Part shown: positions 8,634 to 17,030 of the stretch, piece after piece | Position numbering within the stretch: the stretch's first letter is position 1 | Layout of the letters: every line of letters begins with the position of its first letter | Notes under the pieces: generated by a model | Databases searched by the model: none | Told to the model about the DNA's origin: nothing | The model's input: the letters and a program-made list of their open reading frames with translations, nothing else | Assembly: GCF_004378255.1 (NCBI RefSeq) | Contig: NZ_SNQG01000002.1 | Location: 62,001-126,000, forward strand | Origin: Mucilaginibacter phyllosphaerae | GTDB taxonomy: Bacteria; Bacteroidota; Bacteroidia; Sphingobacteriales; Sphingobacteriaceae | Length of the DNA stretch: 64,000 bases | Direction: 5' to 3' | Translations under genes and position numbers: made by a program

Positions 8634-9818
8634 TTAATTTCCTAACTGTTTGATAGCCAGGTAAGCCATCAGCCCCGTGCTTTGCTCCAGTGCGCTTTCT
8701 TCTACATCAAACGTTGGGGTATGTACCGATGAAGTGATACCGCGGCTTTCGTTACGGGTACCCAGGCGGTAAAAGCAGGAATCTGCCACCTGCGAGTAAT
8801 AGGCAAAATCCTCGGCAGCCATCCAGATATCCAGATCAAGCACATTCTCTTTGCCTAAATAATCTTCGGCATGGCTGCGGGTATTGGCGGTTAGTTTTTC
8901 CTCGTTGATCAGGAATGGGTATCCCCGCATAATATTAAATTCGCAGCTGCCGCCCATGCTTTCGGCAATCCCCTCAGCAACTTTTTTGATCTTTAAATGG
9001 GCCTCAGAACGCCATTTTTCGTCCATCGTACGGAAGGTTCCTTCCAGGTAAACTTCGTTGGGTATTACGTTAGTGGCGCCGTTGGCGATCACCTTTCCAA
9101 ATGACAACACCGATGGACTTTTAGGATCTGCAGAGCGGCTGACAATAGTTTGCAGCGCGGTGATGATATGTGCGGTAATTACAACCGGATCTACATTTTG
9201 CTGCGGTTGCGCACCGTGGCCGCCTTTACCCCTTACGGTTACATAAAGCTCATCTGTCGATGCCATATACTTACCCGCGCGGAAACCTACCTTGCCGGCA
9301 TCAATCAGCGGCATTACGTGCTGGCCAATAACGGCCTGCGGTTTGGGGTTTTCCAGCACACCTTCCTGTATCATCAGGCTGGCGCCACCGGGCAGTTTCT
9401 CCTCCGCCGGCTGAAAGATGAGTTTTATGGTACCGCCAAACTCACTTTTAAGGTCGGTTAATATTTTGGCTACGCCTAATAACGATGAGGTATGCACATC
9501 GTGGCCGCAGGCGTGCATTACACCGGGGTTTTGCGATTTATAGGGCACATCATTGGCTTCGGTAATGGGCAGCGCATCCATATCGGCGCGCAGGGCCACC
9601 ACCTGGTCAGACGGTTTATCGCCTTTGATCAGGGCCACCAAACCGGTATCGGCCATTTTATGATATTCCAGCCCAAGCTCTTGTAATTTGCCGGCCACAA
9701 ACACCGATGTAGCTACCTCGTGAAAAGATAATTCGGGGTGGGCGTGCAAATGCCTGCGGTTAGCCACTACATCGTTAAAAATATCCTTAGCTAATTGCTG
9801 TATCTTTTCTTTAATCAT
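8634..9818 (-). CDS. M20 family amidohydrolase (N-acyl-amino-acid or hippurate hydrolase type)
   Basis: This 394-residue metallopeptidase has the M20D layout: RRHLHAHPELSFHE near residue 22, ALRADMDALPITEAN near 77, MHACGHDVHT near 103, FQPAEE near 135 and AEDFAYYSQV near 346. These supply the di-metal ligands (Cys/His and Asp/Glu) and the catalytic Glu. Members remove acyl groups from amino acids such as N-acetyl or hippurate substrates. The central dimerisation domain (VRGKGGHGAQPQQNVDP) is intact. The start overlaps the stop of the upstream SPOR gene by eight bases, so the two are likely coupled. Confidence 0.93.
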   Translation of the reverse strand: MIKEKIQQLAKDIFNDVVANRRHLHAHPELSFHEVATSVFVAGKLQELGLEYHKMADTGLVALIKGDKPSDQVVALRADMDALPITEANDVPYKSQNPGVMHACGHDVHTSSLLGVAKILTDLKSEFGGTIKLIFQPAEEKLPGGASLMIQEGVLENPKPQAVIGQHVMPLIDAGKVGFRAGKYMASTDELYVTVRGKGGHGAQPQQNVDPVVITAHIITALQTIVSRSADPKSPSVLSFGKVIANGATNVIPNEVYLEGTFRTMDEKWRSEAHLKIKKVAEGIAESMGGSCEFNIMRGYPFLINEEKLTANTRSHAEDYLGKENVLDLDIWMAAEDFAYYSQVADSCFYRLGTRNESRGITSSVHTPTFDVEESALEQSTGLMAYLAIKQLGN

Positions 9819-10278
9819 TAGTGATAACCGTTTTGGGTGGATTGATCTTTTCTGAGATAATAAACATAATAGGGAACAGGGGCTTTAGCTGCTCTTTCAT
9901 TCGCTCGGCTTCAATGCGCGAACGGAAATCGCCGGCCCTTACCTTAAAGTTCGGTTCGCGGTAAACAATGTAGGTGCGCATTTCCGGAAACTCGCTGTTA
10001 AATTTTGCCTGTGCGTTATAGGCCGCAGCCCGGTTGCTGCCATTGTAGATCTGCACCCGGTAACCATATGCTGAATAGCCGGATGCCGCCCCGCCACCGC
10101 TTTTACTATTAAGCGTACCGCGTTTGGCTAAAAGCGTATCAAACAAAGGCGGTGCTACTACCTGTACACTGCCCCTGGTTTGCGCAAAGCCTTGCGCAGA
10201 CAGGGTGAGCAGTAAAAATAAAAAGCAATATCTGATGAGGCTTATTGGAGCTTTATGATCAAACGTTGCTTTTTTCAT
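9811..10278 (-). CDS. SPOR-domain exported protein
   Basis: This 155-residue protein begins MKKATFDHKAPISLIRYCF with a hydrophobic signal ending in SAQGFAQ. A linker follows, then a C-terminal SPOR-like domain of about 70 residues (GYRVQIYNGSNRAAAYNAQ, then YREPNFKVRAGDFRSRIEAE). SPOR domains bind denuded peptidoglycan glycan strands. I chose 10278 as the start because the upstream in-frame codons (to 10335) lie in the GTCATTGCG inverted repeat and add no recognisable sequence. It overlaps the M20 gene by eight bases. Confidence 0.85.
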   Translation of the reverse strand: MKKATFDHKAPISLIRYCFLFLLLTLSAQGFAQTRGSVQVVAPPLFDTLLAKRGTLNSKSGGGAASGYSAYGYRVQIYNGSNRAAAYNAQAKFNSEFPEMRTYIVYREPNFKVRAGDFRSRIEAERMKEQLKPLFPIMFIISEKINPPKTVITND

Positions 10279-10300
10279 TTTTTGATATTTCCTTTTAACC

Positions 10301-10380
10301 GTCATTGCGAGGTACGAAGCAATCTCTTCAGGCATATCGGTTATGCTTAGTGCTGAGATTGCTTCGTACCTCGCAATGAC
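10301..10380. repeat. Perfect 26-bp inverted repeat (GTCATTGCGAGGTACGAAGC family)
   Basis: Bases 10301-10326 are the exact reverse complement of 10355-10380, with a 28-base loop. The GTCATTGCGAGGTACGAAGC hairpin is a recurrent intergenic element in Sphingobacteriaceae-type genomes. It lies just upstream of the SPOR gene start on the minus strand. Confidence 0.85.
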
Positions 10381-10403
10381 GCGTGGGTTATTTTATATTA
10401 TCA

Positions 10404-10556
10404 TGGTAAGCCTGTCGAACCATCAGTTTGCTAATGGTTCGATAGGCTCACCATGACATGCTAAAACGCCATAATAATATACATTATGTCAGTATGAGTT
10501 TATCGAAGACTTATACGCTTGGCAATGGTTCGACAGGCTCAGACTGACATTCGTAC
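10404..10556. repeat. Dispersed repeat, inverted relative to 1-176
   Basis: Bases 10483-10522 match the reverse complement of 10-49 at 37 of 40 positions. Flanking GGTTCGACAGGCTCA and CATGGTAAGCCTGTCGAACC units also match. It sits between the SPOR gene and the secA 3' end and carries no coding frame. Confidence 0.8.
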
Positions 10557-10566
10557 AAGCCGGCTA

Positions 10567-13500
10567 TTAATTCAACCCCTGGCCGTGGCAGCTTTTGTAT
10601 TTTTTGCCGCTGCCGCAAGGGCATGGGTCGTTCCTGCCTATTTTTTGTTCAACCTTTACCGGGGTTGGCTTTTGCATTTCGCGGGTATCGTCCATCGCTA
10701 CTCCGTTTGCTTCACCAGCCAGTTCGGGCTTTGAGGTACGCATGTTCTTCAGGTCAAGCTTTGGCTCAGGCCTCGCCTCGCGTACCTGCTCTGGCTCCTG
10801 CTGTACCGGGATACCACCCCTGAACAGGAAGCTAACCAACTCTTTATTCACGTTTGATAACATCTGGCGGAACAATTCAAACGCCTCGAACTTATAAACC
10901 AACAGCGGGTCTTTTTGTTCGTAAACCGCGTTTTGTACGCTTTGCTTCAACTCGTCCATTTCGCGTAAATGCTCTTTCCAGGCATCATCTATCAGCGAAA
11001 GGGTTACGTTTTTCTCGAATGATTTAAATACTTCCAAACCATGGTTATCAACCGCTTTTTTCAATGGTACTGCCACCTGCAAGCCGTGGATACCGTCAGA
11101 GAAGGGTACCACAATATTCTCTACATACTGGCCGCGGGTATCGTAAACATCCTTTAATACCGGGTATGCCTGCTGGGCTACGGCCTCGGCTTTGCGTTTG
11201 TAAAACTCGGTTGCTTCAATAAAGGTACTATCTACCAGTTTAGCTATAGATGTAGCTGCAAACTCTTCGGCGGTAACTTCGGTATCTACCGAGAACAGGC
11301 GGATGATCTCCATCTGGAACCCTTCATAATTGGCGGCTTCTTTGTATTCGGTAACTACATCTTCAATAACATCAAATACGGTGTTGCTGATATCTACATC
11401 CAGTCGGTCGCCAAATAATGCGTTCTTACGTTTGGCATAGATAACGGTACGCTGCGAGTTCATCACATCATCATACTCCAGCAAACGTTTACGGATACCA
11501 AAGTTGTTCTCTTCTACTTTCTTCTGCGCACGCTCAATTGATTTAGAGATCATCGAGTGCTGAATAACTTCGCCCTCTTCGATCCCCATCCGTACCATCA
11601 GGTTAGAGATCCGTTCCGAGCCAAATAAGCGCATCAGGTTATCCTCTAACGATACAAAGAACTGTGAAGAGCCCGGGTCGCCCTGGCGGCCTGCACGGCC
11701 ACGCAACTGCCTGTCTACCCGGCGCGATTCGTGGCGCTCGGTACCTACAATGGCCAAACCACCGGCGGCCTGTACGCCCTCGCCCAGTTTAATATCCGTA
11801 CCACGGCCGGCCATGTTGGTGGCAATGGTAACCGTACCTGCTTTACCGGCTTCGGCCACAATGTCGGCCTCTTTCTGGTGCATTTTAGCATTCAGTACGT
11901 TATGTTTGATGCCGCGCAGTTTCAGCATGCGGCTTAGTAATTCTGATATCTCTACCGATGTGGTACCTACCAGTACCGGCCTGCCGGCTTGTGTAAGTTT
12001 CACTATCTCATCGGCAACGGCATTATATTTCTCGCGGATGGTACGGTAAACCAGGTCCTGCATATCTGCACGGCTGGTTGGCGTGTTGGTTGGTATCTCT
12101 ACCACATCCAGCTTATAGATCTGCCAAAACTCACCTGCTTCGGTAACGGCGGTACCCGTCATCCCGCAAAGCTTGTGGTACATCCTGAAATAGTTTTGCA
12201 GCGTTACAGTAGCAAAGGTTTGGGTTGCATCCTCTACCTTCACATTTTCTTTAGCCTCGATGGCCTGGTGTAAACCGTCGGAGTAGCGGCGGCCATCCAA
12301 TACGCGGCCGGTTTGCTCATCCACAATCTTCACCTTTCCTTCATCCAGAATGTATTCGGTATCTTTTTCAAATAAGGTGTAAGCCTTCAGTAATTGATTA
12401 ACCGAGTGGATCCGCTCTGATTTGATCGAGAAATCGCGCATCAGTTCATCTTTCCGCGCTATTTTCTCATCAGCAGGCGCATCAGATTTTTCGATGTTGG
12501 CAATCTCGGTACCTACATCGGGCATTACAAAAAAGTTAGGGTCTTCGCCGGATGTGGTGATCAGTTCGATACCTTTTTCAGACAGTTCTACCGAGTTGCT
12601 TTTTTCATCGATGATGAAAAACAGTTCAGAATCTACCTTAGGCATTTCCTTACCCTGGTCCTGCATATAATGGTTCTCTGTTTTTTGTAATACCGTACGG
12701 TTACCGCCTTCGCTTAAAAATTTAATAAGCGCTTTATTTTTAGGCAGGGCACGGTGGGCGCGTAATAAGGCCAAACCGCCATCTTCAATACCGGTATTGC
12801 CATCATTAATGGCTTTTTTAGCCTCATTTAAAACAGAATTTACGTATGCTTTTTGCGCATTAACCAAACGCTCTATACGTGGTTTCAGTTCATAAAACTC
12901 ATGCTCGTCGCCACGCGGTATCGGGCCCGAGATGATCAGCGGGGTACGTGCATCATCAATCAATACCGAATCCACCTCATCTACCATAGCGTAGTGCAGC
13001 TTGCGCTGTACCAGCTCTTCGGGGCTGCGTGTCATATTGTCACGCAGGTAGTCAAAACCAAATTCGTTATTGGTGCCAAAAGTAATATCGGCCAGGTAAG
13101 CCTTACGGCGCTCTTCTGAGTTTGGCTCGTGCTTGTCTATACAATCAACCGCCAACCCGTGGAACTCGTATAGGGGCCCCATCCATTCGCTATCACGGCG
13201 TGCCAGGTAATCATTCACGGTTACAATGTGTACACCCTGGCCGGCCAATGCGTTTAAGTATGCCGGCAGCGTGGCTACCAATGTTTTACCCTCGCCCGTT
13301 GCCATTTCAGATATTTTACCCTGGTGCAATACAATACCACCTATTAACTGTACATCGTAATGTACCATGTTCCAGGTAACCTCGTTACCGGCAGCCAGCC
13401 AGGTGTTGTGGTGAGTGGCTTTATCGCCTTTAATGATAACGTTACTCTTTTTTGCAGCCAGTTCGCGGTCAAACTGGGTGGCGGTAACCTCGATAGTTTT

Positions 13501-13875
13501 GTTTTGAGCAAACCTGCGCGATGTTTCTTTCACTACGGCGAAAGCCTCGGGCAAAATATTCATCAATATCTCTTCCAGTTCTTTATTGCGGTCTTTTTCC
13601 AGCTTATCTAACTGCGTATAAAGGGCAACCTTTTCGCTTACCTCCATGTTCAGTTCAGTTTCGGTACGCGCTTTAATGGCCTGTATCTCGGCATCTATCC
13701 CGGCAAGGCCGGCTGCAATGGTTTCTTTAAATTCTGCGGTTTTGGCCCTAAGCTCGTCGTTGGTTAGCTGGTCAAGTTTGGCGTAGGCCGCTTTAACCTT
13801 CTCTACAATAGGCATAATGCCCTTAACGTCCCTATCTGATTTGCTTCCGAAAAGCTTACTGAAAAAATCTAACAT
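10567..13875 (-). CDS. secA: Preprotein translocase ATPase SecA
   Basis: This 1102-residue motor drives Sec-dependent export of proteins through SecYEG. It carries Walker A (EMATGEGKT), the DEAD-type box ([17 protein letters not shown]), the [13 protein letters not shown] motif of NBD2 and [13 protein letters not shown]. The C-terminus ends with a zinc-binding SEC-C motif ([20 protein letters not shown]), which contacts SecB or ribosomes in other species. It is about 200 residues longer than the enterobacterial protein; part of the extra length is an insertion after the DEAD-type box (around residues 330-470), as in other Bacteroidota SecA. It is divergent from purD. Confidence 0.97.
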   Translation of the reverse strand: MLDFFSKLFGSKSDRDVKGIMPIVEKVKAAYAKLDQLTNDELRAKTAEFKETIAAGLAGIDAEIQAIKARTETELNMEVSEKVALYTQLDKLEKDRNKELEEILMNILPEAFAVVKETSRRFAQNKTIEVTATQFDRELAAKKSNVIIKGDKATHHNTWLAAGNEVTWNMVHYDVQLIGGIVLHQGKISEMATGEGKTLVATLPAYLNALAGQGVHIVTVNDYLARRDSEWMGPLYEFHGLAVDCIDKHEPNSEERRKAYLADITFGTNNEFGFDYLRDNMTRSPEELVQRKLHYAMVDEVDSVLIDDARTPLIISGPIPRGDEHEFYELKPRIERLVNAQKAYVNSVLNEAKKAINDGNTGIEDGGLALLRAHRALPKNKALIKFLSEGGNRTVLQKTENHYMQDQGKEMPKVDSELFFIIDEKSNSVELSEKGIELITTSGEDPNFFVMPDVGTEIANIEKSDAPADEKIARKDELMRDFSIKSERIHSVNQLLKAYTLFEKDTEYILDEGKVKIVDEQTGRVLDGRRYSDGLHQAIEAKENVKVEDATQTFATVTLQNYFRMYHKLCGMTGTAVTEAGEFWQIYKLDVVEIPTNTPTSRADMQDLVYRTIREKYNAVADEIVKLTQAGRPVLVGTTSVEISELLSRMLKLRGIKHNVLNAKMHQKEADIVAEAGKAGTVTIATNMAGRGTDIKLGEGVQAAGGLAIVGTERHESRRVDRQLRGRAGRQGDPGSSQFFVSLEDNLMRLFGSERISNLMVRMGIEEGEVIQHSMISKSIERAQKKVEENNFGIRKRLLEYDDVMNSQRTVIYAKRKNALFGDRLDVDISNTVFDVIEDVVTEYKEAANYEGFQMEIIRLFSVDTEVTAEEFAATSIAKLVDSTFIEATEFYKRKAEAVAQQAYPVLKDVYDTRGQYVENIVVPFSDGIHGLQVAVPLKKAVDNHGLEVFKSFEKNVTLSLIDDAWKEHLREMDELKQSVQNAVYEQKDPLLVYKFEAFELFRQMLSNVNKELVSFLFRGGIPVQQEPEQVREARPEPKLDLKNMRTSKPELAGEANGVAMDDTREMQKPTPVKVEQKIGRNDPCPCGSGKKYKSCHGQGLN

Positions 13876-13956
13876 ATTGTATTTATATAATGCACCAAAC
13901 TCAATAATTGCGCCAGTGCAATTTTAAAGTCATTTTGACAGGCAAAGGTACAATTT

Positions 13957-14019
13957 AATGTGCAAATATGCGGATGTGCGGATGTTGTAAATGTGCAGAT
14001 GTGCGAATATGCAGATAAA
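13957..14019. repeat. TGTGCARATRTGC short tandem-like repeat, upstream of secA
   Basis: Degenerate units of TGTGCAAATATGC and ATGTGCGGATGTGC follow each other in the secA-purD gap. The inverted complement lies at 14170-14205, so the two could form a large imperfect hairpin around the fragment at 14031-14156. The same sequence class fills 19443-19743 and 41302-41345. Confidence 0.7.
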
Positions 14020-14030
14020 AGAAATTTATA

Positions 14031-14156
14031 CTAACGATAAGTGATTTCCCTTGTTTGTATAATCTCAAATTTATCAGGGAACCCATCGTTCATTCGTTTT
14101 ACAAGCCAGTTGCCTGGTAAATCTACAATTATCCCATCAAATAATTCGTCTACACA
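14031..14156 (-). pseudogene. Fragment of a protein-coding sequence (41 codons, no start)
   Basis: On the minus strand, an uninterrupted frame of 41 codons from a stop at 14157-14159 to the TAG at 14031-14033 reads as protein-like sequence (DELFDGIIVDLPGNW then LVKRMNDGFPDKFEI). It has no upstream start codon, and both flanks are the repeat class described above. The residue composition (buried aliphatic runs with charged and aromatic residues) is unlike that of the surrounding repeats. I read it as the 3' remnant of a decayed gene. I do not recognise the parent family. Confidence 0.35.
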
Positions 14157-14169
14157 TTACGTATCCAGG

Positions 14170-14205
14170 CATTTGCATATTTGCATATTCGCACATCTGC
14201 ACATC
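14170..14205. repeat. Inverted copy of the TGTGCAAATATGC repeat, upstream of purD
   Basis: This is the CATTTGCATATTTGCATATT-type complement of the repeat at 13957-14019. It ends seven bases before the purD -7 promoter element, so it forms the immediate upstream flank of that promoter. Confidence 0.65.
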
Positions 14206-14211
14206 AAACCT

Positions 14212-14219
14212 TATCTTTG
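14212..14219 (+). promoter_or_regulatory. Candidate -7 promoter element (TATCTTTG) for purD
   Basis: The octamer fits TAnnTTTG exactly and is separated from the purD ATG by only five bases. If transcription starts about four bases after the G, the mRNA would have a leader of about two bases, that is, be effectively leaderless. No canonical TTG lies at the usual spacing upstream. Confidence 0.45.
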
Positions 14220-14224
14220 CCCGT

Positions 14225-15499
14225 ATGAATATCCTGATCCTTGGTTCGGGCGGAAGGGAAAGCGCCTTCGCCTGGAAAATCTCTCAAAGCCCAAAATGCG
14301 ATAAACTGTTTATTGCACCGGGCAATGCCGGCACCGGCCAGTATGGCACCAATGTAAACCTAAAGGTTACCGATTTTGACGGCATAAAAGCTTTTGCTTT
14401 AGGCAACGATATTAAAATGGTGCTGGTTGGGCCCGAGGAGCCGCTGGTAAAGGGGATTCATGATTTCTTTTTGGCTGATGAGCAGTTAAAAAACATCCCG
14501 GTGATTGGCCCGCAGCAACATGCGGCGCAGTTAGAGGGCAGTAAAGATTTTTCGAAAGCGTTTATGCAGCGCAACGGCGTACCTACCGCCGCATCGCGCA
14601 CGTTTACGCGCGATACCCTGCAGGAAGGTTTTGATTACCTGGCAACCGCAGGGTTACCCGTGGTATTAAAGGCCGACGGACTGGCAGCCGGCAAAGGCGT
14701 TTTAATTTGCCTTACACTGGAAGAAGCCCGCCAGGAACTTTTAGAAATGCTTACGGAAGCCAAGTTTGGTGATGCCAGCTCTAAAGTGGTTATCGAGCAG
14801 TTTTTACAGGGGATAGAGCTATCTGTTTTTGTAATGACAGATGGCAACAGCTATAAGGTTTTACCCGAAGCTAAAGACTATAAACGCATTGGCGAAGGCG
14901 ATACCGGTTTAAATACCGGTGGTATGGGCTCGGTATCGCCGGTGCATTTTGCGGATGCTGCCTTTATGCAAAAGGTAGAGCAAAAAGTGATTATCCCAAC
15001 CGTTGAAGGTTTGAAAAAAGAGGGCATCCCCTACAAAGGGTTTATCTTCATCGGCCTGATGAATACCCACGGCGAACCCTGGGTTATTGAATATAACTGC
15101 CGCATGGGCGATCCCGAAACGGAAAGCGTTATGCCACGTATAGAAAGCGATTTTGTAGACCTGCTGCTTGGTGTTGCCGAAGGCAACCTGGTAGAGAAAG
15201 AGTTGGTGATATCTGACAAAACTGCCGCGACAGTGGTTTGCGTAGCAGGCGGTTACCCCGGCGAATACCTGAAAGATAAAACCATCAGCGGGATAGAGAA
15301 CGTGCGCGATTCGCACGTTTTCCATGCAGGCACTACCCTGGTTGGCGAAGATATAAAAGCAGTTGGCGGCCGTGTATTAGCGGTAACCAGCTTGCAGGAT
15401 AATATGTTTGATGCCCTGCAACAAGCTACAGCCGATGCCGCCCGGATCTATTATGACGGGGTGTATTTCCGTAAGGATATAGGATTCGATCTGTTGTAA
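14225..15499 (+). CDS. purD: Phosphoribosylamine--glycine ligase
   Basis: This 424-residue enzyme makes glycinamide ribonucleotide in purine synthesis, using ATP, glycine and phosphoribosylamine. It shows the PurD N-terminal domain (MNILILGSGGRESAFAWK, IAPGNAGTGQYG), the ATP-grasp core (VLKADGLAAGKGVLI, LNTGGMGSVSP) and YNCRMGDPETESVMPRIESD with the metal-binding residues. The C-terminal domain (VCVAGGYPGEY) is intact. It is a stand-alone gene with an unusually close promoter and is divergent from secA. Confidence 0.97.
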   Translation: MNILILGSGGRESAFAWKISQSPKCDKLFIAPGNAGTGQYGTNVNLKVTDFDGIKAFALGNDIKMVLVGPEEPLVKGIHDFFLADEQLKNIPVIGPQQHAAQLEGSKDFSKAFMQRNGVPTAASRTFTRDTLQEGFDYLATAGLPVVLKADGLAAGKGVLICLTLEEARQELLEMLTEAKFGDASSKVVIEQFLQGIELSVFVMTDGNSYKVLPEAKDYKRIGEGDTGLNTGGMGSVSPVHFADAAFMQKVEQKVIIPTVEGLKKEGIPYKGFIFIGLMNTHGEPWVIEYNCRMGDPETESVMPRIESDFVDLLLGVAEGNLVEKELVISDKTAATVVCVAGGYPGEYLKDKTISGIENVRDSHVFHAGTTLVGEDIKAVGGRVLAVTSLQDNMFDALQQATADAARIYYDGVYFRKDIGFDLL

Positions 15500-15538
15500 T
15501 TTATCGGGTGATAGATAATAGTTTTACCTTTTTCTTTT

Positions 15539-15571
15539 TTGTTAATAATTAACTCATTATTAGTATATTGG
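15539..15571 (+). promoter_or_regulatory. Candidate promoter for the peptide precursor gene
   Basis: A TTG at 15539-15541 is followed after 22 bases by TATATTGG (15564-15571), one mismatch from TAnnTTTG. It would give a leader of about 19 bases ending in the A-rich AAACCAAACAAAA stretch before the ATG. Confidence 0.35.
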
Positions 15572-15593
15572 GTTACATTTAAACCAAACAAAA

Positions 15594-15794
15594 ATGAAAA
15601 AACTAAAAGAACTTGGAAAGGCACTAACCAGAAAAGAAATGAAATTTGTTAATGGCGGGTATGCACAATGCGTAGAGGGTTACGTTTGCGGCCCATCATG
15701 CCCGGATCCTAATGGCCCTTACACCATTTCAAAGGGATGGGCTTGCACCAGCCCGGGTGGGGCATGTAAGCCGGTTGAATGCGTTTACAACTAA
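15594..15794 (+). CDS. Double-glycine leader peptide precursor (bacteriocin/RiPP-like)
   Basis: This 66-residue peptide has a charged leader (MKKLKELGKALTRKEMK) ending in FVNGG at residues 18-22. That matches the double-glycine leaders of Bacteroidota natural-product precursors and bacteriocin/ComC-like peptides. Cleavage after GG would release a 44-residue core starting YAQC and ending ECVYN. The core has six cysteines, four prolines and many glycines, and is compatible with three disulfides. No modifying enzyme or peptidase-containing ABC exporter lies in the window, so it is an orphan here. It has its own candidate promoter and a strong bidirectional terminator, and converges with two exported thioredoxin-like proteins. 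Confidence 0.75.
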   Translation: MKKLKELGKALTRKEMKFVNGGYAQCVEGYVCGPSCPDPNGPYTISKGWACTSPGGACKPVECVYN

Positions 15795-15795
15795 T

Positions 15796-15833
15796 AAAAA
15801 ATGCCGGGACCATTTAAAATCCCGGCATTTTTT
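15796..15833. terminator. Bidirectional rho-independent terminator
   Basis: A perfect 14-bp stem (AAAAAATGCCGGGA at 15796-15809, complement at 15820-15833) with a 10-base loop is flanked by A and T runs on both sides. It can serve both the peptide gene and the convergent TlpA-like gene. Confidence 0.92.
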
Positions 15834-15848
15834 GTGATGCTTTTCAAC

Positions 15849-16979
15849 TTATATCTTCCCGAACAATTCCACAAGTTTGGCATGCAGGTCGTCGCCGCGC
15901 AGGTTTTTGCCGATGATCTTGCCGTTAGGATCGATCAAAAAGTTTTGCGGGATGCCGCGCACGGCATACATATCGGCTGCTTTGCTGTTCCAGAATTTAA
16001 GGTCGGATACCTGTGTCCAGGCCAGGCCATCTTTGTGGATCGCTTTCAGCCACGCTTCTTTGCCGTTCGGCCTGTCTAACGATACGCCTAAAATGGTAAA
16101 GTTTTTGTTTTTATAAGCATTATAGGCTTTAACCACATTCGGGTTTTCGGCACGGCAGGGGCCACACCATGATGCCCAGAAATCTATCAGCACATACTTA
16201 CCGCGAAAGGATGATAAACTTACCATTTTACCGGCAGTATCGGCCTCGGCAAATTCAGGCGCTGTTGCCCCCAGGGCTACGGCTTTCAGCTTGGGCATCA
16301 TTTCTGCAAATTTTTTGCCCGGCTCGGTAGCCTTTACTTCCGGCGAAAGTGAATTATATAACGGCTCTATATCCTTGTAATCGGCAGCGTAGGCGAATGA
16401 TTGCAATACATTAAGGCTAACAATTGAGCCGGGGTGCGTTTCAATGAATTTTTTGTTCAGCACTCTTTCCTGCGCATCAGCTGCCTTTTCTTCGGCTTTG
16501 TTTTTGGCAATATAAGCAGCAGATTTTTTTTGTTCTTCGGTAGCTGCCTTATCTTTCGCTTCCATTGCTTCGTAAGCATCACTTACAGGTTTTAAAGCTG
16601 TATGGTAGGCCTCATTCTCTGTATTGGTTTTAGTGCCGTTAACGGTTGCCCTGGCTATTTCGCCAACGCTGTTTACGGTGATTGTACCCGGTTCAACGTA
16701 AATGGATTTATAATCGCGCGAGTTGTTGATGCCTGTGCCTTTATCATTCAGCAATAAATAACCCTGGCTTGGTGTAACATCGGCATCGCCTGTAAGTTTA
16801 AATTCGCCGTTATTCAGTACAGCCGAATCCAGGATGGTTTTGTTATCCTTACGGTATTGAATGTAAACTTTGGCGGGGGCGCTGTAGGTGCCCAGTTTAC
16901 CTTGTACGGTAAATTTGGTGTCTTGCGCGGCGGCAAGCAACGGCATTAGCGCGATGGCGCTCAGGAGTATTTTTTTCAT
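15849..16979 (-). CDS. TlpA-like thiol-disulfide oxidoreductase with DUF4369 domain
   Basis: This 376-residue exported protein starts with a signal peptide (MKKILLSAIALMPLLAAAQ). Residues 20-130 resemble the DUF4369 beta domain (FTVQGKLGTYSAPAKVYIQY). A helical, alanine- and lysine-rich linker follows, then a C-terminal thioredoxin fold with the active site FWASWCGPCRAENP and the cis-proline region RGIPQNFLIDPNGKI. It probably reduces or isomerises disulfides in the periplasm. It is a tandem paralogue of the next gene, with a gap of about 50 bases. Confidence 0.9.
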   Translation of the reverse strand: MKKILLSAIALMPLLAAAQDTKFTVQGKLGTYSAPAKVYIQYRKDNKTILDSAVLNNGEFKLTGDADVTPSQGYLLLNDKGTGINNSRDYKSIYVEPGTITVNSVGEIARATVNGTKTNTENEAYHTALKPVSDAYEAMEAKDKAATEEQKKSAAYIAKNKAEEKAADAQERVLNKKFIETHPGSIVSLNVLQSFAYAADYKDIEPLYNSLSPEVKATEPGKKFAEMMPKLKAVALGATAPEFAEADTAGKMVSLSSFRGKYVLIDFWASWCGPCRAENPNVVKAYNAYKNKNFTILGVSLDRPNGKEAWLKAIHKDGLAWTQVSDLKFWNSKAADMYAVRGIPQNFLIDPNGKIIGKNLRGDDLHAKLVELFGKI

Positions 16980-17030
16980 ATAGGAGTATCAGTTTGTTAG
17001 TGCCCTAATATCAAAGTAATTAACGGTAAA

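Noticed and set aside
13957..14205. CRISPR array
   Set aside because: The units are contiguous and degenerate with no uniform spacers; no cas gene is nearby.
14041..14304. Plus-strand frame running into purD
   Set aside because: It reads through the repeat and the purD start region in another register; no gene-like content.
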